Positions 33,561-47,612 are shown, counted from the first letter of the stretch. The stretch is DNA of 64,000 nt from an uncultured Oscillospiraceae bacterium (GCA_944385535.1 CALWXR010000002.1:39657-103656), one strand, 5' to 3'. The notes: a model not told the origin generated them from the letters alone. Translations and numbers: made by a program.

Positions 33561-33652
33561 GAATATGAGATTTTCCATTCCGAAAATCACATATTCAGCA
33601 GCGCCGTAAGGCGATGCCTTCTTGATGAAAGTGAAATACTGTAATCAAGAAG
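33561..33652. repeat. Two strong palindromes between tatD and spoVT
   Basis: GAATATGAGATTTTC pairs with GAAAATCACATATTC at 33561-33596, and CTTCTTGAT pairs with ATCAAGAAG at 33618-33652. The second lies 6 bases past the spoVT stop codon and could act as its transcript end, although no clear T-run is present. Nothing else is seen in this gap. Confidence 0.5.
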
Positions 33653-33657
33653 CAGTA

Positions 33658-34200
33658 TCAGGGCTCCATCTGCATACCCAGAAACCCGGCGACGGTTTTG
33701 ACCAGCCCCTGATCCGCCTCATGAAGCGGGCTGTCGCCATCATCCAGCAGCAGCATGACGCAGCCTATCAGATCCCCTTGGGAAAGAATGGGAGCGGCCA
33801 CGCCCAGATGATAGTTTTCCGCCGCGTCCGTTATGGGAATGAGGGCATCCCCCGACTGGTACAGATAGTTTTTTCGCTGCTCCATGATTTTTTCCAGCTC
33901 CTGGGAATTGGGCTTGTCCAGCAGCTCCCGCTTGGGCGCCCCATGGAGGGCAATGATGCTGTCCCGATCCGCCACAGCGGCGATCCGCCCGGTGGCGGTG
34001 CCGATGGACTCGCACACCTGGGCCGCAAACTCCTGCAGATCCCCCATAGGCGAATACTTCCGAAAAATCACCCCGCCGTCCTTCTCCGTATAAATCTCCA
34101 GGGGGTCGCCCTCCCGGATTCTCAGGGTGCGGCGGATTTCTTTTGGTATGACGATTCGGCCCAGGTCATCCACCCGGCGAACGATTCCTGTTGCTTTCAT
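33658..34200 (-). CDS. spoVT: Stage V sporulation protein T
   Basis: SpoVT is a forespore transcription factor that modulates sigma-G genes. The 180-residue protein has an AbrB-type swapped-hairpin DNA-binding domain (MKATGIVRRVDDLGRIVIPKEIRRTLRI) and a C-terminal GAF domain from about residue 55. The ATG at 34200 follows GGAGAGGAAG. The 373 bp between this start and cas3 hold its upstream region and the cas promoter; I found no clear sigma-G promoter, only a TGAATA without a good -10. Confidence 0.95.
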   Translation of the reverse strand: MKATGIVRRVDDLGRIVIPKEIRRTLRIREGDPLEIYTEKDGGVIFRKYSPMGDLQEFAAQVCESIGTATGRIAAVADRDSIIALHGAPKRELLDKPNSQELEKIMEQRKNYLYQSGDALIPITDAAENYHLGVAAPILSQGDLIGCVMLLLDDGDSPLHEADQGLVKTVAGFLGMQMEP

Positions 34201-34421
34201 AATTTCTTCCTCTCCTTGCTTGACGTTTCCTTGGGTAGTGTTTGCAGGAAATGGGGAATTATGCAGTTGGCTGCTTAATGGATCACTTCCTTTCGTTGTG
34301 GCCAAACATGCCTCCGCCAGACGACGATATGAATCCATTGTTGCTTACACGGATATTCCACATATTGTGCTCGGTATTCATAAAAACGCTGCCATGATGT
34401 CTGTACAGAGGACACTTTCTG

Positions 34422-34489
34422 TTGCAATTCATCTAAATATAATATAAAATAGATTTAGCATTTTATGAAATTATTTAAACGGTCCGTTT
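34422..34489 (+). promoter_or_regulatory. cas operon promoter region with palindrome
   Basis: TTGCAA (34422-34427), 17 bp, TAAAAT (34445-34450) is a likely promoter about 125 bases before cas3. Downstream, AAACGGTCCGTTT (34477-34489) is a 13-base palindrome that could be an operator in the cas leader. This AT-rich block stands out from the GC-rich surroundings. Confidence 0.55.
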
Positions 34490-34573
34490 TATTGTACCAA
34501 AGAAATGATAGTATTTCCACAAAGAAAGCTGCAGGGCGACCAACTGCCCTGTTTTGCAGTAGAGGTGACCAAC

Positions 34574-39260
<4,687 letters not shown>

Positions 39261-39268
<8 letters not shown>

Positions 39269-40187
39269 AGCCATCCAGAACCGTTATGAATTTGTGATTC
39301 TGTTCGATGTGGAAAACGGGAACCCCAACGGAGACCCGGACGCCGGCAATTTGCCTCGGGTGGATCCGGAAACGGGCCTGGGCATCGTCACCGACGTGTG
39401 CTTGAAACGGAAGATCCGCAACTATGTGGAAACCGTCAAGGAAGACGCCCCCGGTTGGCGGATCTATGTGAAAGACGGCGTCCCGCTGAATCGCAGCGAC
39501 AATGAAGGCTTCCTCCAGGTGGGCATTGAAAATGCCGCTACACAGAAACCGGAAGAACTGAAAAAGAAGATCAAAGCAAAGAAGGAAGCCGGTACGGATG
39601 TAGACCGGCTGGTGCGGGACTTTATGTGCCTGAATTTCTTTGACATCCGAACCTTCGGTGCGGTGATGACCACCATGGTCAAGGGCGCCCTGAACTGCGG
39701 CCAGATCCGAGGCCCGGTGCAGCTGGGATTTGCCAGAAGCGTAGAGCCGGTGGTGCCTCAGGAGGTTACCATCACCCGCGTGGCCATTACCACTGAAGCA
39801 GACGCCGAGAAAAAAGGCACCGAAATGGGCCGCAAGTACATCGTGCCCTACGGTCTGTACCGGTGCGAAGGCTATATCTCCGCCAATTTGGCAAGAAAGA
39901 CCACTGGTTTTTCCCAGGAGGATCTGGCCTTGCTGTGGGAAGCCATTTTGAATATGTTCGAGCATGACCGTTCTGCCGCCCGGGGCAACATGGCAGTGCG
40001 GGAACTGATCGTATTCAAGCACGACAGTGAGCTGGGCAATGCCCCTGCCTGGAAGTTGTTTGACGCGGTGAAAGTCAGCCGTGCGAACCCGGAGGATATC
40101 GCTTCTGCCCGTTCCTTCCGGGATTATGTGGTCACTGTAGAGGAAGCAGCTTTGCCAGAGGGCATCACCTGTATCCGGATGGGGTGA
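39261..40187 (+). CDS. cas7c: Cas7, type I-C (Csd2) backbone subunit
   Basis: Cas7 forms the helical backbone on the crRNA. The 308-residue protein opens with EFVILFDVENGNPNGDPDAGNLPRVDPETGLGIVTDVCLKRKIRNYV, the hallmark Csd2 start, and has FFDIRTFGAVMTT and GQIRGPVQLGFARSVEPVVPQEVTITR. The ribosome site AAGGAGGACAAGG lies in the cas8c end. Confidence 0.96.
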
Positions 40188-40846
40188 TCTGGCAGGAGGA
40201 GGATTATCTCCAGCTTTCCGGTTTGCAGCACTTCCGATTCTGCCGGCGCCAATGGGCTCTGATCCATATTGAACAGCAGTGGGCGGAGAATTACCGCACC
40301 GTAGACGGAATCCTCATGCACGAAAACGCCCATGACAATGATTTTCGGGAAAGCCGGGGAAACCGGATCATCACCCGGGGTGTCAGCGTCTTTTCTCCCA
40401 CCCTTGGCATGTCCGGTCAATGCGATGTGCTGGAATATCACAGGGGAAGCCGGGGAATCCCCCTGCCGAACCGGGAGGATTTGTGGCAGCCCTATCCGGT
40501 GGAGTATAAGCGCGGCGAACCCCGGGGAGACACCGGAGACGCCCTCCAGCTCTGTGCCCAGGCCTTGTGCCTGGAGGAAATGCTCTGCTGTTCCATTCCG
40601 GAAGGCGCCCTGTATTACGGTCAGATCCGCCGACGGGTTCCGGTGGCGTTCACAGAGGGCCTTCGGGAAGCGGTTCGGGACAATCTGGAACAGATGCACG
40701 ACTTGTACCGCCGCAGACATACCCCGAAAGTCAAACCAACCAAGTCCTGCAATGCCTGTTCTCTGAAAGATCTTTGCCTGCCGAAGCTGATGAAAAGCCG
40801 TTCCGTGCCTGCCTACCTGAAAGCCGCTTTGGAGGAGAAGCCATGA
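40184..40846 (+). CDS. cas4: Cas4 exonuclease (adaptation)
   Basis: Cas4 trims prespacers and helps select the PAM with Cas1-Cas2. The 220-residue protein has the first iron-sulfur Cys in SGLQHFRFCRRQWALIHIEQQW and the RecB-type VEYKRGEPRGD active site. Three Cys close the cluster at SCNACSLKDLC. The start is a GTG at 40184 that overlaps the cas7 stop codon by 4 bases, so coupled translation is likely. Confidence 0.94.
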   Translation: MIWQEEDYLQLSGLQHFRFCRRQWALIHIEQQWAENYRTVDGILMHENAHDNDFRESRGNRIITRGVSVFSPTLGMSGQCDVLEYHRGSRGIPLPNREDLWQPYPVEYKRGEPRGDTGDALQLCAQALCLEEMLCCSIPEGALYYGQIRRRVPVAFTEGLREAVRDNLEQMHDLYRRRHTPKVKPTKSCNACSLKDLCLPKLMKSRSVPAYLKAALEEKP

Positions 40847-41874
40847 AACAACTGCTGAATACTTTGTTTGTCACCTCTGAGGATATCTACCTTTCTCTGG
40901 AAGGAGAAAATGTATTGGCAAACCGGGACAAGCAGGTTCTTGCCCGGTATCCTCTGCATATGCTGCAAAACATCGTCAGCTTTTCCTATGCGGGGGCCTC
41001 CCCCGCGCTGCTGGGCGTCTGCGCCCAGCGGGAGATCGGTTTCGCCTTTTGTACGCCGAGAGGACGGTTTCTCGCCCGTATTTGCGGGGAGAACACCGGA
41101 AATGTGCTGCTGCGTCGGGAACAGTACCGACTTGCGGATGACGAAGCAAGGAGCTGCGCCGTTGCCCGGAATATGGTATTTGGAAAACTCCACAACAGCC
41201 GTTGGAGCGTTGAACGGACGAAACGGGACCATGGCATGCGGGTGGATGCCCGGCGGCTCAGCGACGCCAGCGGGGAATTGCAATCGCTGCTGACCCCGGT
41301 CACAGAGGTAACGGAATTGGATGCCTTGCGGGGTGTGGAGGGCGTGGGCGCCGCAGCTTACTTTGGGGTGTTCGATGAGATGATTCTCAACCGTAAGGAA
41401 GACTTTTTCTTCCGGGGAAGAAACCGGCGGCCGCCTCTTGACCGGGTCAACGCCATGCTGTCCTTTGCCTATACGCTGCTGACCCACGACTGTGCTTCGG
41501 CTCTGGAAAGCGTGGGGTTGGACGCCTATGTGGGGTTTCTCCACCGGGACCGGCCGGGCAGAACGTCCCTGGCCCTGGACCTGATGGAAGAACTGCGGCC
41601 CTGTATGGCAGACCGTTTTGTCCTGACCATAATCAACAACCGCATGATCCGCCCGGAGGATTTTCAGGTTCAGGACAGCGGCGCCGTTTTGCTCAACGAG
41701 GATGGACGCAGAGCGTTCTTGAAAGCCTGGCAAGAAAAGAAAAAGGAAACCCTGACCCACCCGTTTCTGGGCGAAAAGCTGGCTTGGGGGATGATTCCCT
41801 ATGTTCAGGCCCTTCTTCTGGCCCGATATCTGCGGGGGGATCTGGATGGGTATCCGCCTTTTTTATGGAAGTGA
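40843..41874 (+). CDS. cas1: Cas1 integrase, type I-C
   Basis: Cas1 joins new spacers to the leader end of the array. The 343-residue protein opens MKQLLNTLFVTSEDIYLSLEGENVLA. It has the metal-binding Glu in LRGVEGVGAAAYFGVFDEMI, the His in LTHDCASALESVGLDAYVGFLH, and the Asp in LDLMEELRPCMADRFVL. All are present, so an active enzyme is expected. The ATG at 40843 overlaps the cas4 stop by 4 bp and follows GGAGGAGAAG. Confidence 0.96.
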   Translation: MKQLLNTLFVTSEDIYLSLEGENVLANRDKQVLARYPLHMLQNIVSFSYAGASPALLGVCAQREIGFAFCTPRGRFLARICGENTGNVLLRREQYRLADDEARSCAVARNMVFGKLHNSRWSVERTKRDHGMRVDARRLSDASGELQSLLTPVTEVTELDALRGVEGVGAAAYFGVFDEMILNRKEDFFFRGRNRRPPLDRVNAMLSFAYTLLTHDCASALESVGLDAYVGFLHRDRPGRTSLALDLMEELRPCMADRFVLTIINNRMIRPEDFQVQDSGAVLLNEDGRRAFLKAWQEKKKETLTHPFLGEKLAWGMIPYVQALLLARYLRGDLDGYPPFLWK

Positions 41875-41878
41875 TGCA

Positions 41879-42169
41879 ATGCTGGTATTGATTACCTATG
41901 ATGTTAACACCGAGGACGCCGCCGGACGGAAACGTCTGCGCAGAATCGCGAAAGAGTGCGTAAACTACGGCCAGAGGGTGCAGAATTCTGTATTTGAGTG
42001 CCTGCTGGACGCAGCCCAGTGCCGGAAACTTCAGGCAACGCTCTGCGCCATCATGGACAAAGAGAAGGACAGCCTTCGGTTTTACTATCTGGGAAACCGC
42101 TACGAGAAGAAGATCGAGCATTTCGGCGCCAAGCAGACCTACCAGCCGGAGGAACCGCTGATTCTCTGA
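41879..42169 (+). CDS. cas2: Cas2
   Basis: Cas2 is the central dimer of the integration complex. The 96-residue protein has the ferredoxin-like start MLVLITYDVNTEDAAGRKRLRRIAKECVNYGQRVQNSVFEC and the tail DSLRFYYLGNRYEKKIEHFG. The length is standard. It lies 4 bp after cas1 and is the last cas gene before the leader and array. Confidence 0.95.
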   Translation: MLVLITYDVNTEDAAGRKRLRRIAKECVNYGQRVQNSVFECLLDAAQCRKLQATLCAIMDKEKDSLRFYYLGNRYEKKIEHFGAKQTYQPEEPLIL

Positions 42170-42340
42170 CTGCGAAGGGGAAGTAAACAGCGTTTTCCGG
42201 GGAACTTCGCACCGGGTTTTGGACGCTTTTGGATGGGCGGAAGTCATTTTGAAAGCGCTCTGCCCATAATAATAGGCGCACACCGCGGCAAAAATCATGT
42301 ATTTGTCAAAGATACAGGTCTTTAATTGTGCATCTTTGCT
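42170..42340 (+). promoter_or_regulatory. CRISPR leader
   Basis: The 171 bp between cas2 and the first repeat contain no gene. The last 90 bp are AT-rich, and ATGGGCGGA pairs with TCTGCCCAT at 42233-42267. TTTGTC (42303-42308) and TAATTG (42323-42328) are a weak promoter candidate next to the array. Position next to cas2 and repeat orientation make this the leader end. Confidence 0.7.
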
Positions 42341-43710
42341 GTCGCTCCCCCCACGGGGAGCGTGGATTGAAATCCATGGCTGGAACTGGCCAACGGCTGA
42401 AATATCGTCGCTCCCCCCACGGGGAGCGTGGATTGAAATATGAAATGAACATGCCCCCTGTCGATGTTGCAGCAGTCGCTCCCCCCACGGGGAGCGTGGA
42501 TTGAAATTGACCTGCTTGCAGATCAGGCTGCCGCATTGGATGTCGCTCCCCCCACGGGGAGCGTGGATTGAAATAAAAATGTTTTCGTGCCTGCCATCGG
42601 AAACCACAGTCGCTCCCCCCACGGGGAGCGTGGATTGAAATTGGACAGATGCGACCGGATGCCGGACAAGACCAGTCGCTCCCCCCACGGGGAGCGTGGA
42701 TTGAAATCGTTTTGCTCTGCGTCGGTAATCCAGCCGTACCCGTCGCTCCCCCCACGGGGAGCGTGGATTGAAATTCCACCCGGCGCGAAATTTCCCACGC
42801 TATCAGCAGTCGCTCCCCCCACGGGGAGCGTGGATTGAAATAGCCATTGCAGAATGTTTGAATGAATATGCCTGGTCGCTCCCCCCACGGGGAGCGTGGA
42901 TTGAAATGTCAACTATCCCGAAGATCAGCGATACCGCCGCGTCGCTCCCCCCACGGGGAGCGTGGATTGAAATCCCACTAACTGCTGCGGCACTGTGAAC
43001 TATGCTTGTCGCTCCCCCCACGGGGAGCGTGGATTGAAATATTTCTTGTGGTGCAAATATGGTTTGCTCCTGCAGTCGCTCCCCCCACGGGGAGCGTGGA
43101 TTGAAATTGCTGATTCAGGTGGTTGCAGCTGTGTTCGGCTTGTCGCTCCCCCCACGGGGAGCGTGGATTGAAATCTCGAATTGCGCCTCATACCAGAGCC
43201 AAGCACAAGTCGCTCCCCCCACGGGGAGCGTGGATTGAAATCTTTTCGGCGGGCTTCTTTGCCTCGTCCATCAAGTCGCTCCCCCCACGGGGAGCGTGGA
43301 TTGAAATTTCTGACGGCGCTTTGATGACCATGCCCGTACAGTCGCTCCCCCCACGGGGAGCGTGGATTGAAATATTATGGACGATGACGGCTCTATTGGC
43401 AGAGAAAGTCGCTCCCCCCACGGGGAGCGTGGATTGAAATGTCTGAAAGGTATCTGCAAGAATTGCGCTCCCCGTGTCGCTCCCCCCACGGGGAGCGTGG
43501 ATTGAAATCCCCCTGCGCCTCTGCCAGAGCGTCCTCATACGCGTCGCTCCCCCCACGGGGAGCGTGGATTGAAATTGGCACACATCTTTCAGAAGAAACA
43601 AAAGAAAAATTGTCGCTCCCCCCACGGGGAGCGTGGATTGAAATACTTAGCCCTGGGTTGTCCGTCATCTCGAAGTGGTCGCTCCCCCCACGGGGAGCGT
43701 GGATTGAAAT
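42341..43710 (+). CRISPR. Type I-C CRISPR array, 21 repeats and 20 spacers
   Basis: The 33-bp repeat starts GTCGCTCCCCCCACGGGG and ends AGCGTGGATTGAAAT, with the stem GCTCCCC / GGGGAGC, the standard I-C form. I count 21 copies beginning at 42341, 42407, 42475, 42542 and on to 43678. All look identical, including the last, so no degenerate trailer repeat is seen. The spacers are 33-36 bp and all different. Uniform repeats, intact cas genes and varied spacers suggest an active system. Confidence 0.98.
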
Positions 43711-43863
43711 ACTCGGGGTCAGCGCAGAGCCTTTCGCTTCCAGCGGCCGCTATATAACATTTGATAGTTCCCGCTTTGTTTTTGTTTATAGACTTGGTTG
43801 ACAGCCGTTTGTCAAATCAAATAGGCAGACATAATGAGCGGTTTGATTGGGAAGGAAACGATC

Positions 43864-44406
43864 ATGAATCATATAGACTTTGACAAACTCAAATTGGAGT
43901 TCTTAACACCGGACAATATCGCCCAGGTAAAAGCGATTCATCGTGAAGACATCAGCGAAGCGTGGGTGGATAATGCAGATGTTATTATGGAATACACGCA
44001 ATACGGATTGGAGCACGGGTGTATCGGTCATACCTATGCAGTGCTGTGGGAGAATGTGTACATCGGTGTGATTTTGTTAGGGGAAGCGATTCCTTGGGAA
44101 ACCGATCCCCGCGAAATGGGAGAAACCCCTTTTTACAGGTTGATGGGTTTTATCCTTGACAACCGTTATCGCAATCTGGGTATTGGCGGTTGTGTATTAG
44201 AAACCGTCATTATGAAGATATATAACGAATATGGCGTAAGACCCATTGCTTTGGGCGTTCACAAAGACAATAACGGTGCCGCTCGCTTCTATGAACGACA
44301 CGGCTTTATAAAAACGCAAGCAATGGAGGGGAATGATTACTACTATATTCGTTATCCAAATTCAACTTGCAGCAGACAAAACGCCAAGGACAGCGGCGTT
44401 TTATAA
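43864..44406 (+). CDS. GNAT-family N-acetyltransferase
   Basis: The 180-residue protein has the GNAT acetyl-CoA motif as LDNRYRNLGIGGCVLETVIMKIYNEYG and the trailing LGVHKDNNGAARFYERHGF. The substrate is unknown. The ATG at 43864 follows GGGAAGG; an ATG at 43834 is possible. The gene is clearly richer in A and T than its neighbours and uses A/T-ending codons, so it was probably acquired. It lies just past the CRISPR array. Confidence 0.85.
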   Translation: MNHIDFDKLKLEFLTPDNIAQVKAIHREDISEAWVDNADVIMEYTQYGLEHGCIGHTYAVLWENVYIGVILLGEAIPWETDPREMGETPFYRLMGFILDNRYRNLGIGGCVLETVIMKIYNEYGVRPIALGVHKDNNGAARFYERHGFIKTQAMEGNDYYYIRYPNSTCSRQNAKDSGVL

Positions 44407-44540
44407 GGCGCTTGGTTTCTGTGAAATGTCAGAGATTTGATAATGGCGGCACGATCCGTTATTCGGAATATTACCGAAACGCCTTTTCGGATATTTATTA
44501 AGGAAAAGCAAGGATCTTTGTATGAATGCGATCATATTCC

Positions 44541-44842
44541 AAGCGTGGGAAACTCCACGCAACAGAGTGTTGAAAAAGCTTCCGGAACTTGCAGCGCTAA
44601 AGGCCCCCTTTGCACAATCCCCCAGTCACGGCTTCGCCGTGACTGGGGGATTGTGCGGTACAATGTGCGAATTCGCCCGCACTCCGGCAAAGAGAGAACA
44701 TTCTGCCGCGTCAATCCCTCCGAGCAGGCTTCGCCTGCCCACCTCCCTTTACACTTCGGAGGCTTTGGCGCGGTGCTTGTTTATAAATTCCTACGGGGAA
44801 CCTTACTTTCTCGACAGCCTGAAGCGTGGGAAACTCCACGCA
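44541..44842. repeat. Family 1 TIR element, copy C, with duplicated flanking hairpin
   Basis: The 21-base sequence AAGCGTGGGAAACTCCACG+CA, a small hairpin, occurs at 44541-44561 and at 44822-44842. Between them lies an element of about 260 bp (44563-44822) with ends CAGAGTGTTGAAAAA and TTTCTCGACAGCCTGA. The interior matches copy A in inverted orientation, with an added internal palindrome CACAATCCCCCAGTCACGGC / GCCGTGACTGGGGGATTGTG at 44614-44658. The remainder of the 44407-44967 gap shows no gene. Confidence 0.82.
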
Positions 44843-44967
44843 GATTAACGGAGTCTTTGCCTGTGAGAAAGCGGTAAAGGTTGACCGTGTGGCAATGATT
44901 TCCGATTCTCCAAACCCCCCGCCCTTTCGGATCGGTTCCTTGAAAGGCCAATGGCGGTGAATCCTTT

Positions 44968-45498
44968 TTACCTTTGGGCAGCCCCGGCGATTTCCGCTTC
45001 GGTTGCGGGCGTTGTCCACTTCCCAAAGACCTGGGAGTCTATGGACGGAATATAACCCATATCGGTGTATCCCAACTTCCGGAGCAGACTTCTGCTGGCC
45101 CCGTTCTCCGGGTCTGTGAAGCAGATAAAGTCCCACGCCGGGTAACGTTCATGGAGCATATTTATGAGGGCGGACAGACTTTCGTAAGCATAGCCCTTTC
45201 GGTGGTGGCGATAGGAGATGGTATAGCCCAGGGAAATGGTTCCCTTCTCCGGCATCACCACGATTTCCCCAATCATCTCGTCCGTGTCCTTTCGGGCGAC
45301 GGCGACCAGACAGGCCGCGTCCACGCCAAGCACATCCTTTTTCCGTTTTTCCACTAAGGCAGCAATGCCCTCCAAGTCCTTTGTCTGCCCCCGCTGATAT
45401 TTGGCGCAGAGTTCGTTGCTGCGGTAGTCGTGCATAACCGCCCCGTCCTCAGGCTTTACATTGCGCAGGATCAGCCGCTGTGTTTCCAAAAAATTCAA
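44968..45498 (-). CDS. GNAT-family N-acetyltransferase (RimJ/RimL type)
   Basis: The 176-residue protein opens METQRLILR-like (FLETQRLILRNVKPEDGAVM) and has TISLGYTISYRHHRKGYAYESLSALINML and NGASRSLLRKLGYTDMGY, as in RimJ/RimL-like and antibiotic-type acetyltransferases. The substrate is unknown. It is flanked by repeat material on both sides. Confidence 0.86.
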   Translation of the reverse strand: MNFLETQRLILRNVKPEDGAVMHDYRSNELCAKYQRGQTKDLEGIAALVEKRKKDVLGVDAACLVAVARKDTDEMIGEIVVMPEKGTISLGYTISYRHHRKGYAYESLSALINMLHERYPAWDFICFTDPENGASRSLLRKLGYTDMGYIPSIDSQVFGKWTTPATEAEIAGAAQR

Positions 45499-45564
45499 GG
45501 CCCAGGCCCCCTTTCAGAATTGTGCCGTCAATCTGCCGTTGGGATTGTGAAACATGTCCCCTGA

Positions 45565-45652
45565 TGAATGGGTACGGTGCCCCAGCCGGTGGGCAGCATC
45601 CCAATGAATGTCTGCTGAATAAGTTGCGACCGCGACTTGTTCAGCAGACATT
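45565..45652. repeat. Family 3 repeat fragment and adjoining hairpin
   Basis: Bases 45565-45607 match the core of the long repeat at 55718-55760 (GAATGGGTACGGTGCCC, GCAGCATCCCAAT). A long hairpin follows: AATGTCTGCTGAATAAGT pairs with GACTTGTTCAGCAGACATT at 45607-45652. No gene is visible between 45499 and the tRNA. Confidence 0.6.
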
Positions 45653-45669
45653 TGTGCGCCGGCATGGGC

Positions 45670-45716
45670 AAAAGCGAGTGTTCTTACAGCCTTTCAAATG
45701 CTGTAAGGACACTCGC
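45670..45716 (-). terminator. Terminator after tRNA-Leu
   Basis: On the minus strand GCGAGTGTCCTTACAGC pairs with GCTGTAAGAACACTCGC around a 9-base loop and is followed by TTTT. Confidence 0.85.
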
Positions 45717-45721
45717 CTTGG

Positions 45722-45802
45722 TGCGGGCAACAGGACTCGAACCTGCACGCTTTTGGCAGTGGAACCTAAATCCACCGAGTCTACCAATTCCACCATGCCC
45801 GC
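45722..45802 (-). tRNA. tRNA-Leu (anticodon UAG)
   Basis: The minus strand folds as a class II tRNA with acceptor GCGGGCA / TGCCCGC and discriminator A. The anticodon stem GTGGA / TCCAC encloses loop TTTAGGT (anticodon TAG). A short variable arm precedes the T arm GCAGG-TTCGAGT-CCTGT. No CCA is encoded. It is followed by a strong terminator and lies upstream of dnaA on the opposite strand. Confidence 0.93.
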
Positions 45803-45947
45803 GTTTTTCTTCATTCCCGCTTCCGGTTAAGACGGCCTTATTTTATCACAGGATGGGGATGGTTGTCAATGAATTTTGCCTGTTCCCGGCCGCTTTCCTT
45901 CCCTGGGGAAAGCGGCGGTTCTATAATCTCATTTCACCAAAAAAGCC

Positions 45948-45976
45948 TTGTTTTTTCTGTTGAAATGTGATAAAAT
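45948..45976 (+). promoter_or_regulatory. dnaA promoter
   Basis: TTGTTT (45948-45953), 17 bp, TAAAAT (45971-45976), about 80 bases before dnaA, whose ATG follows GAAAGGAGC. Confidence 0.7.
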
Positions 45977-46055
45977 TTAGGGTGAGTGATTCTGCCCAAA
46001 ATCCCCTGTTTTTTCCATTTTTTGGGCTCCATCCATATATGAAAGGAGCTGCCCT

Positions 46056-47369
46056 ATGTACTCATCTGCCTATGTGTGGGCAAAGGTTTTAAGCCACATG
46101 GAAGAGCGGCTGGGAGCCGTTACCGTATCGGCCTGGTTTGACGATGCGGAGGTTGTGGAACTGAATGAAAACAATTTGATTCTCTATTCTCCCTCGGATT
46201 TTCGCCGGGAGATCATCCGCCGCCGCTGTACCGATTACATTCACGACGCACTGAAGGAAGTGTTCAATTCCGACGCCAAGCTTTTGGTTTTCGGTGACGA
46301 GGAGCTGGCCTCCTTTAAGCAAAAGGGGAAGAGCGCTTCTTCCATGGATTTTAACCCCCAGTTCACCTTTGACAATTTCGTAGTGGGCCCCTCCAACCGG
46401 TTTGCCCACTCCGCTGCCATTGCCGTCAGCAAAACTCCGGGACAGGTGTATAACCCCTTGTTTATTTACGGCCCTCCCGGCGTGGGCAAGACCCATCTGC
46501 TTTACGCCATTGCCAACGGCATTCGTAAGGAAAAAACGGACGCCAACATCGTTTATATCAAGGGCGACCAATTTACCAACGAATTGATCGCCGCCATTCA
46601 GAATGGCAGAAACATTGAGTTTCGGAGCAAATACCGGGAAGCGGATCTGTTCCTCATTGACGATGTGCAGTTCATCGCCGGTAAGGAATCCACCCAGGAG
46701 GAATTTTTTCATACCTTTAATAAGCTTTACGAAGAGCACAAGCAGATCGTCATGACCTCCGACCGGAAGCCCAGCGATATGCTAACCCTGGAGGATCGGC
46801 TGAAAACCCGGTTTGAATGGGGCCTTTTGGCGGACGTGCAGCCGCCGGATTATGAGACCCGTATGGCCATTATCAAAAACAAGGCCAAAAACCTGGGGTT
46901 GAATCTGGATGACGAGGTATGCAACTACATTGCCATCAATGTGACCAACAACGTCCGGCAGATTGAAGGAACCGTTAAGAAAATCCTGGCCTACCGGGAT
47001 CTGAACAACATGCCTCTGGATCTGGCCCATGTTTCCCGGGCCATTGACGATATGTTCAAGTCCGAAGGCAACGCCCTGCCCACCCCCAGCCTGATTATCA
47101 GCCAGGTCTGCAAGTTCTATTCCATCGACGAAGCGATTCTTCGGGGCACTCAGAAAAACAAAGGCACCGCCGAAGCCCGTCAGGTTGCCATGTATTTGAT
47201 TCGGAAGCTTACCAATCTGAGCCTGCCCGACATCGGCAAGGAATTTGCCCGGGATCATTCTACTGTATTGTACGCCATACGGAAAGTCGAAGTCGCACTA
47301 AAAAACGGCGATACCGCCACCCAGAACAATATTCGGGACATTACCGCCAACATCAATTCCTGTCTGTGA
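46056..47369 (+). CDS. dnaA: Chromosomal replication initiator DnaA
   Basis: DnaA opens the origin and loads the helicase. The 437-residue protein has domain I (to about 90), then the AAA+ core with Walker A GPPGVGKTHLL near 146 and Walker B LFLIDDVQFI near 207. Domain IV contains the DnaA-box-binding signature FARDHSTVLYAIRKVE near 405. It is followed by a 240-bp gap full of DnaA boxes and by dnaN, the usual origin arrangement. Confidence 0.98.
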   Translation: MYSSAYVWAKVLSHMEERLGAVTVSAWFDDAEVVELNENNLILYSPSDFRREIIRRRCTDYIHDALKEVFNSDAKLLVFGDEELASFKQKGKSASSMDFNPQFTFDNFVVGPSNRFAHSAAIAVSKTPGQVYNPLFIYGPPGVGKTHLLYAIANGIRKEKTDANIVYIKGDQFTNELIAAIQNGRNIEFRSKYREADLFLIDDVQFIAGKESTQEEFFHTFNKLYEEHKQIVMTSDRKPSDMLTLEDRLKTRFEWGLLADVQPPDYETRMAIIKNKAKNLGLNLDDEVCNYIAINVTNNVRQIEGTVKKILAYRDLNNMPLDLAHVSRAIDDMFKSEGNALPTPSLIISQVCKFYSIDEAILRGTQKNKGTAEARQVAMYLIRKLTNLSLPDIGKEFARDHSTVLYAIRKVEVALKNGDTATQNNIRDITANINSCL

Positions 47370-47612
47370 ATTTCTCCACAGGGTCTGTGGAATGTGGAAA
47401 AAAAATCTGTGGAATTTTCTCGCCGAAATTTTTCTCCACATGGGCTGTGGAAAGAACCAAAAATTTTCACATTGGCCTGTGGAAAAAAATTTGTTGTCCC
47501 CCTAAATCAAAACCCACTTTTCCACATAAATTTCCCCTACTGCTGTTAATACTACCTGAACTTACTTACAGATATATATTTCCACTATCTTTTACAAGGA
47601 AGGAACCTGACT
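47370..47612. other. Chromosomal origin oriC, dnaA-dnaN intergenic region
   Basis: Eight DnaA-box-like 9-mers can be read. TTCTCCACA is at 47372 and 47432, TTTTCCACA at 47518, and reverse copies are at 47386, 47393, 47408, 47446 and 47478 (forms of TGTGGAA). They differ from TTATCCACA in having T or C at position 3. The strand and spacing mix is typical of an origin. An AT-rich stretch with GATATATATTT at 47540-47600 is the likely unwinding site. Confidence 0.85.

Noticed and set aside
42306-43801. Several overlapping open frames encoding repeated GERGLK- or RGGSD-type peptides on both strands
   Set aside because: They are translations of the CRISPR repeats and spacers; the 33-bp repeat period explains them fully.
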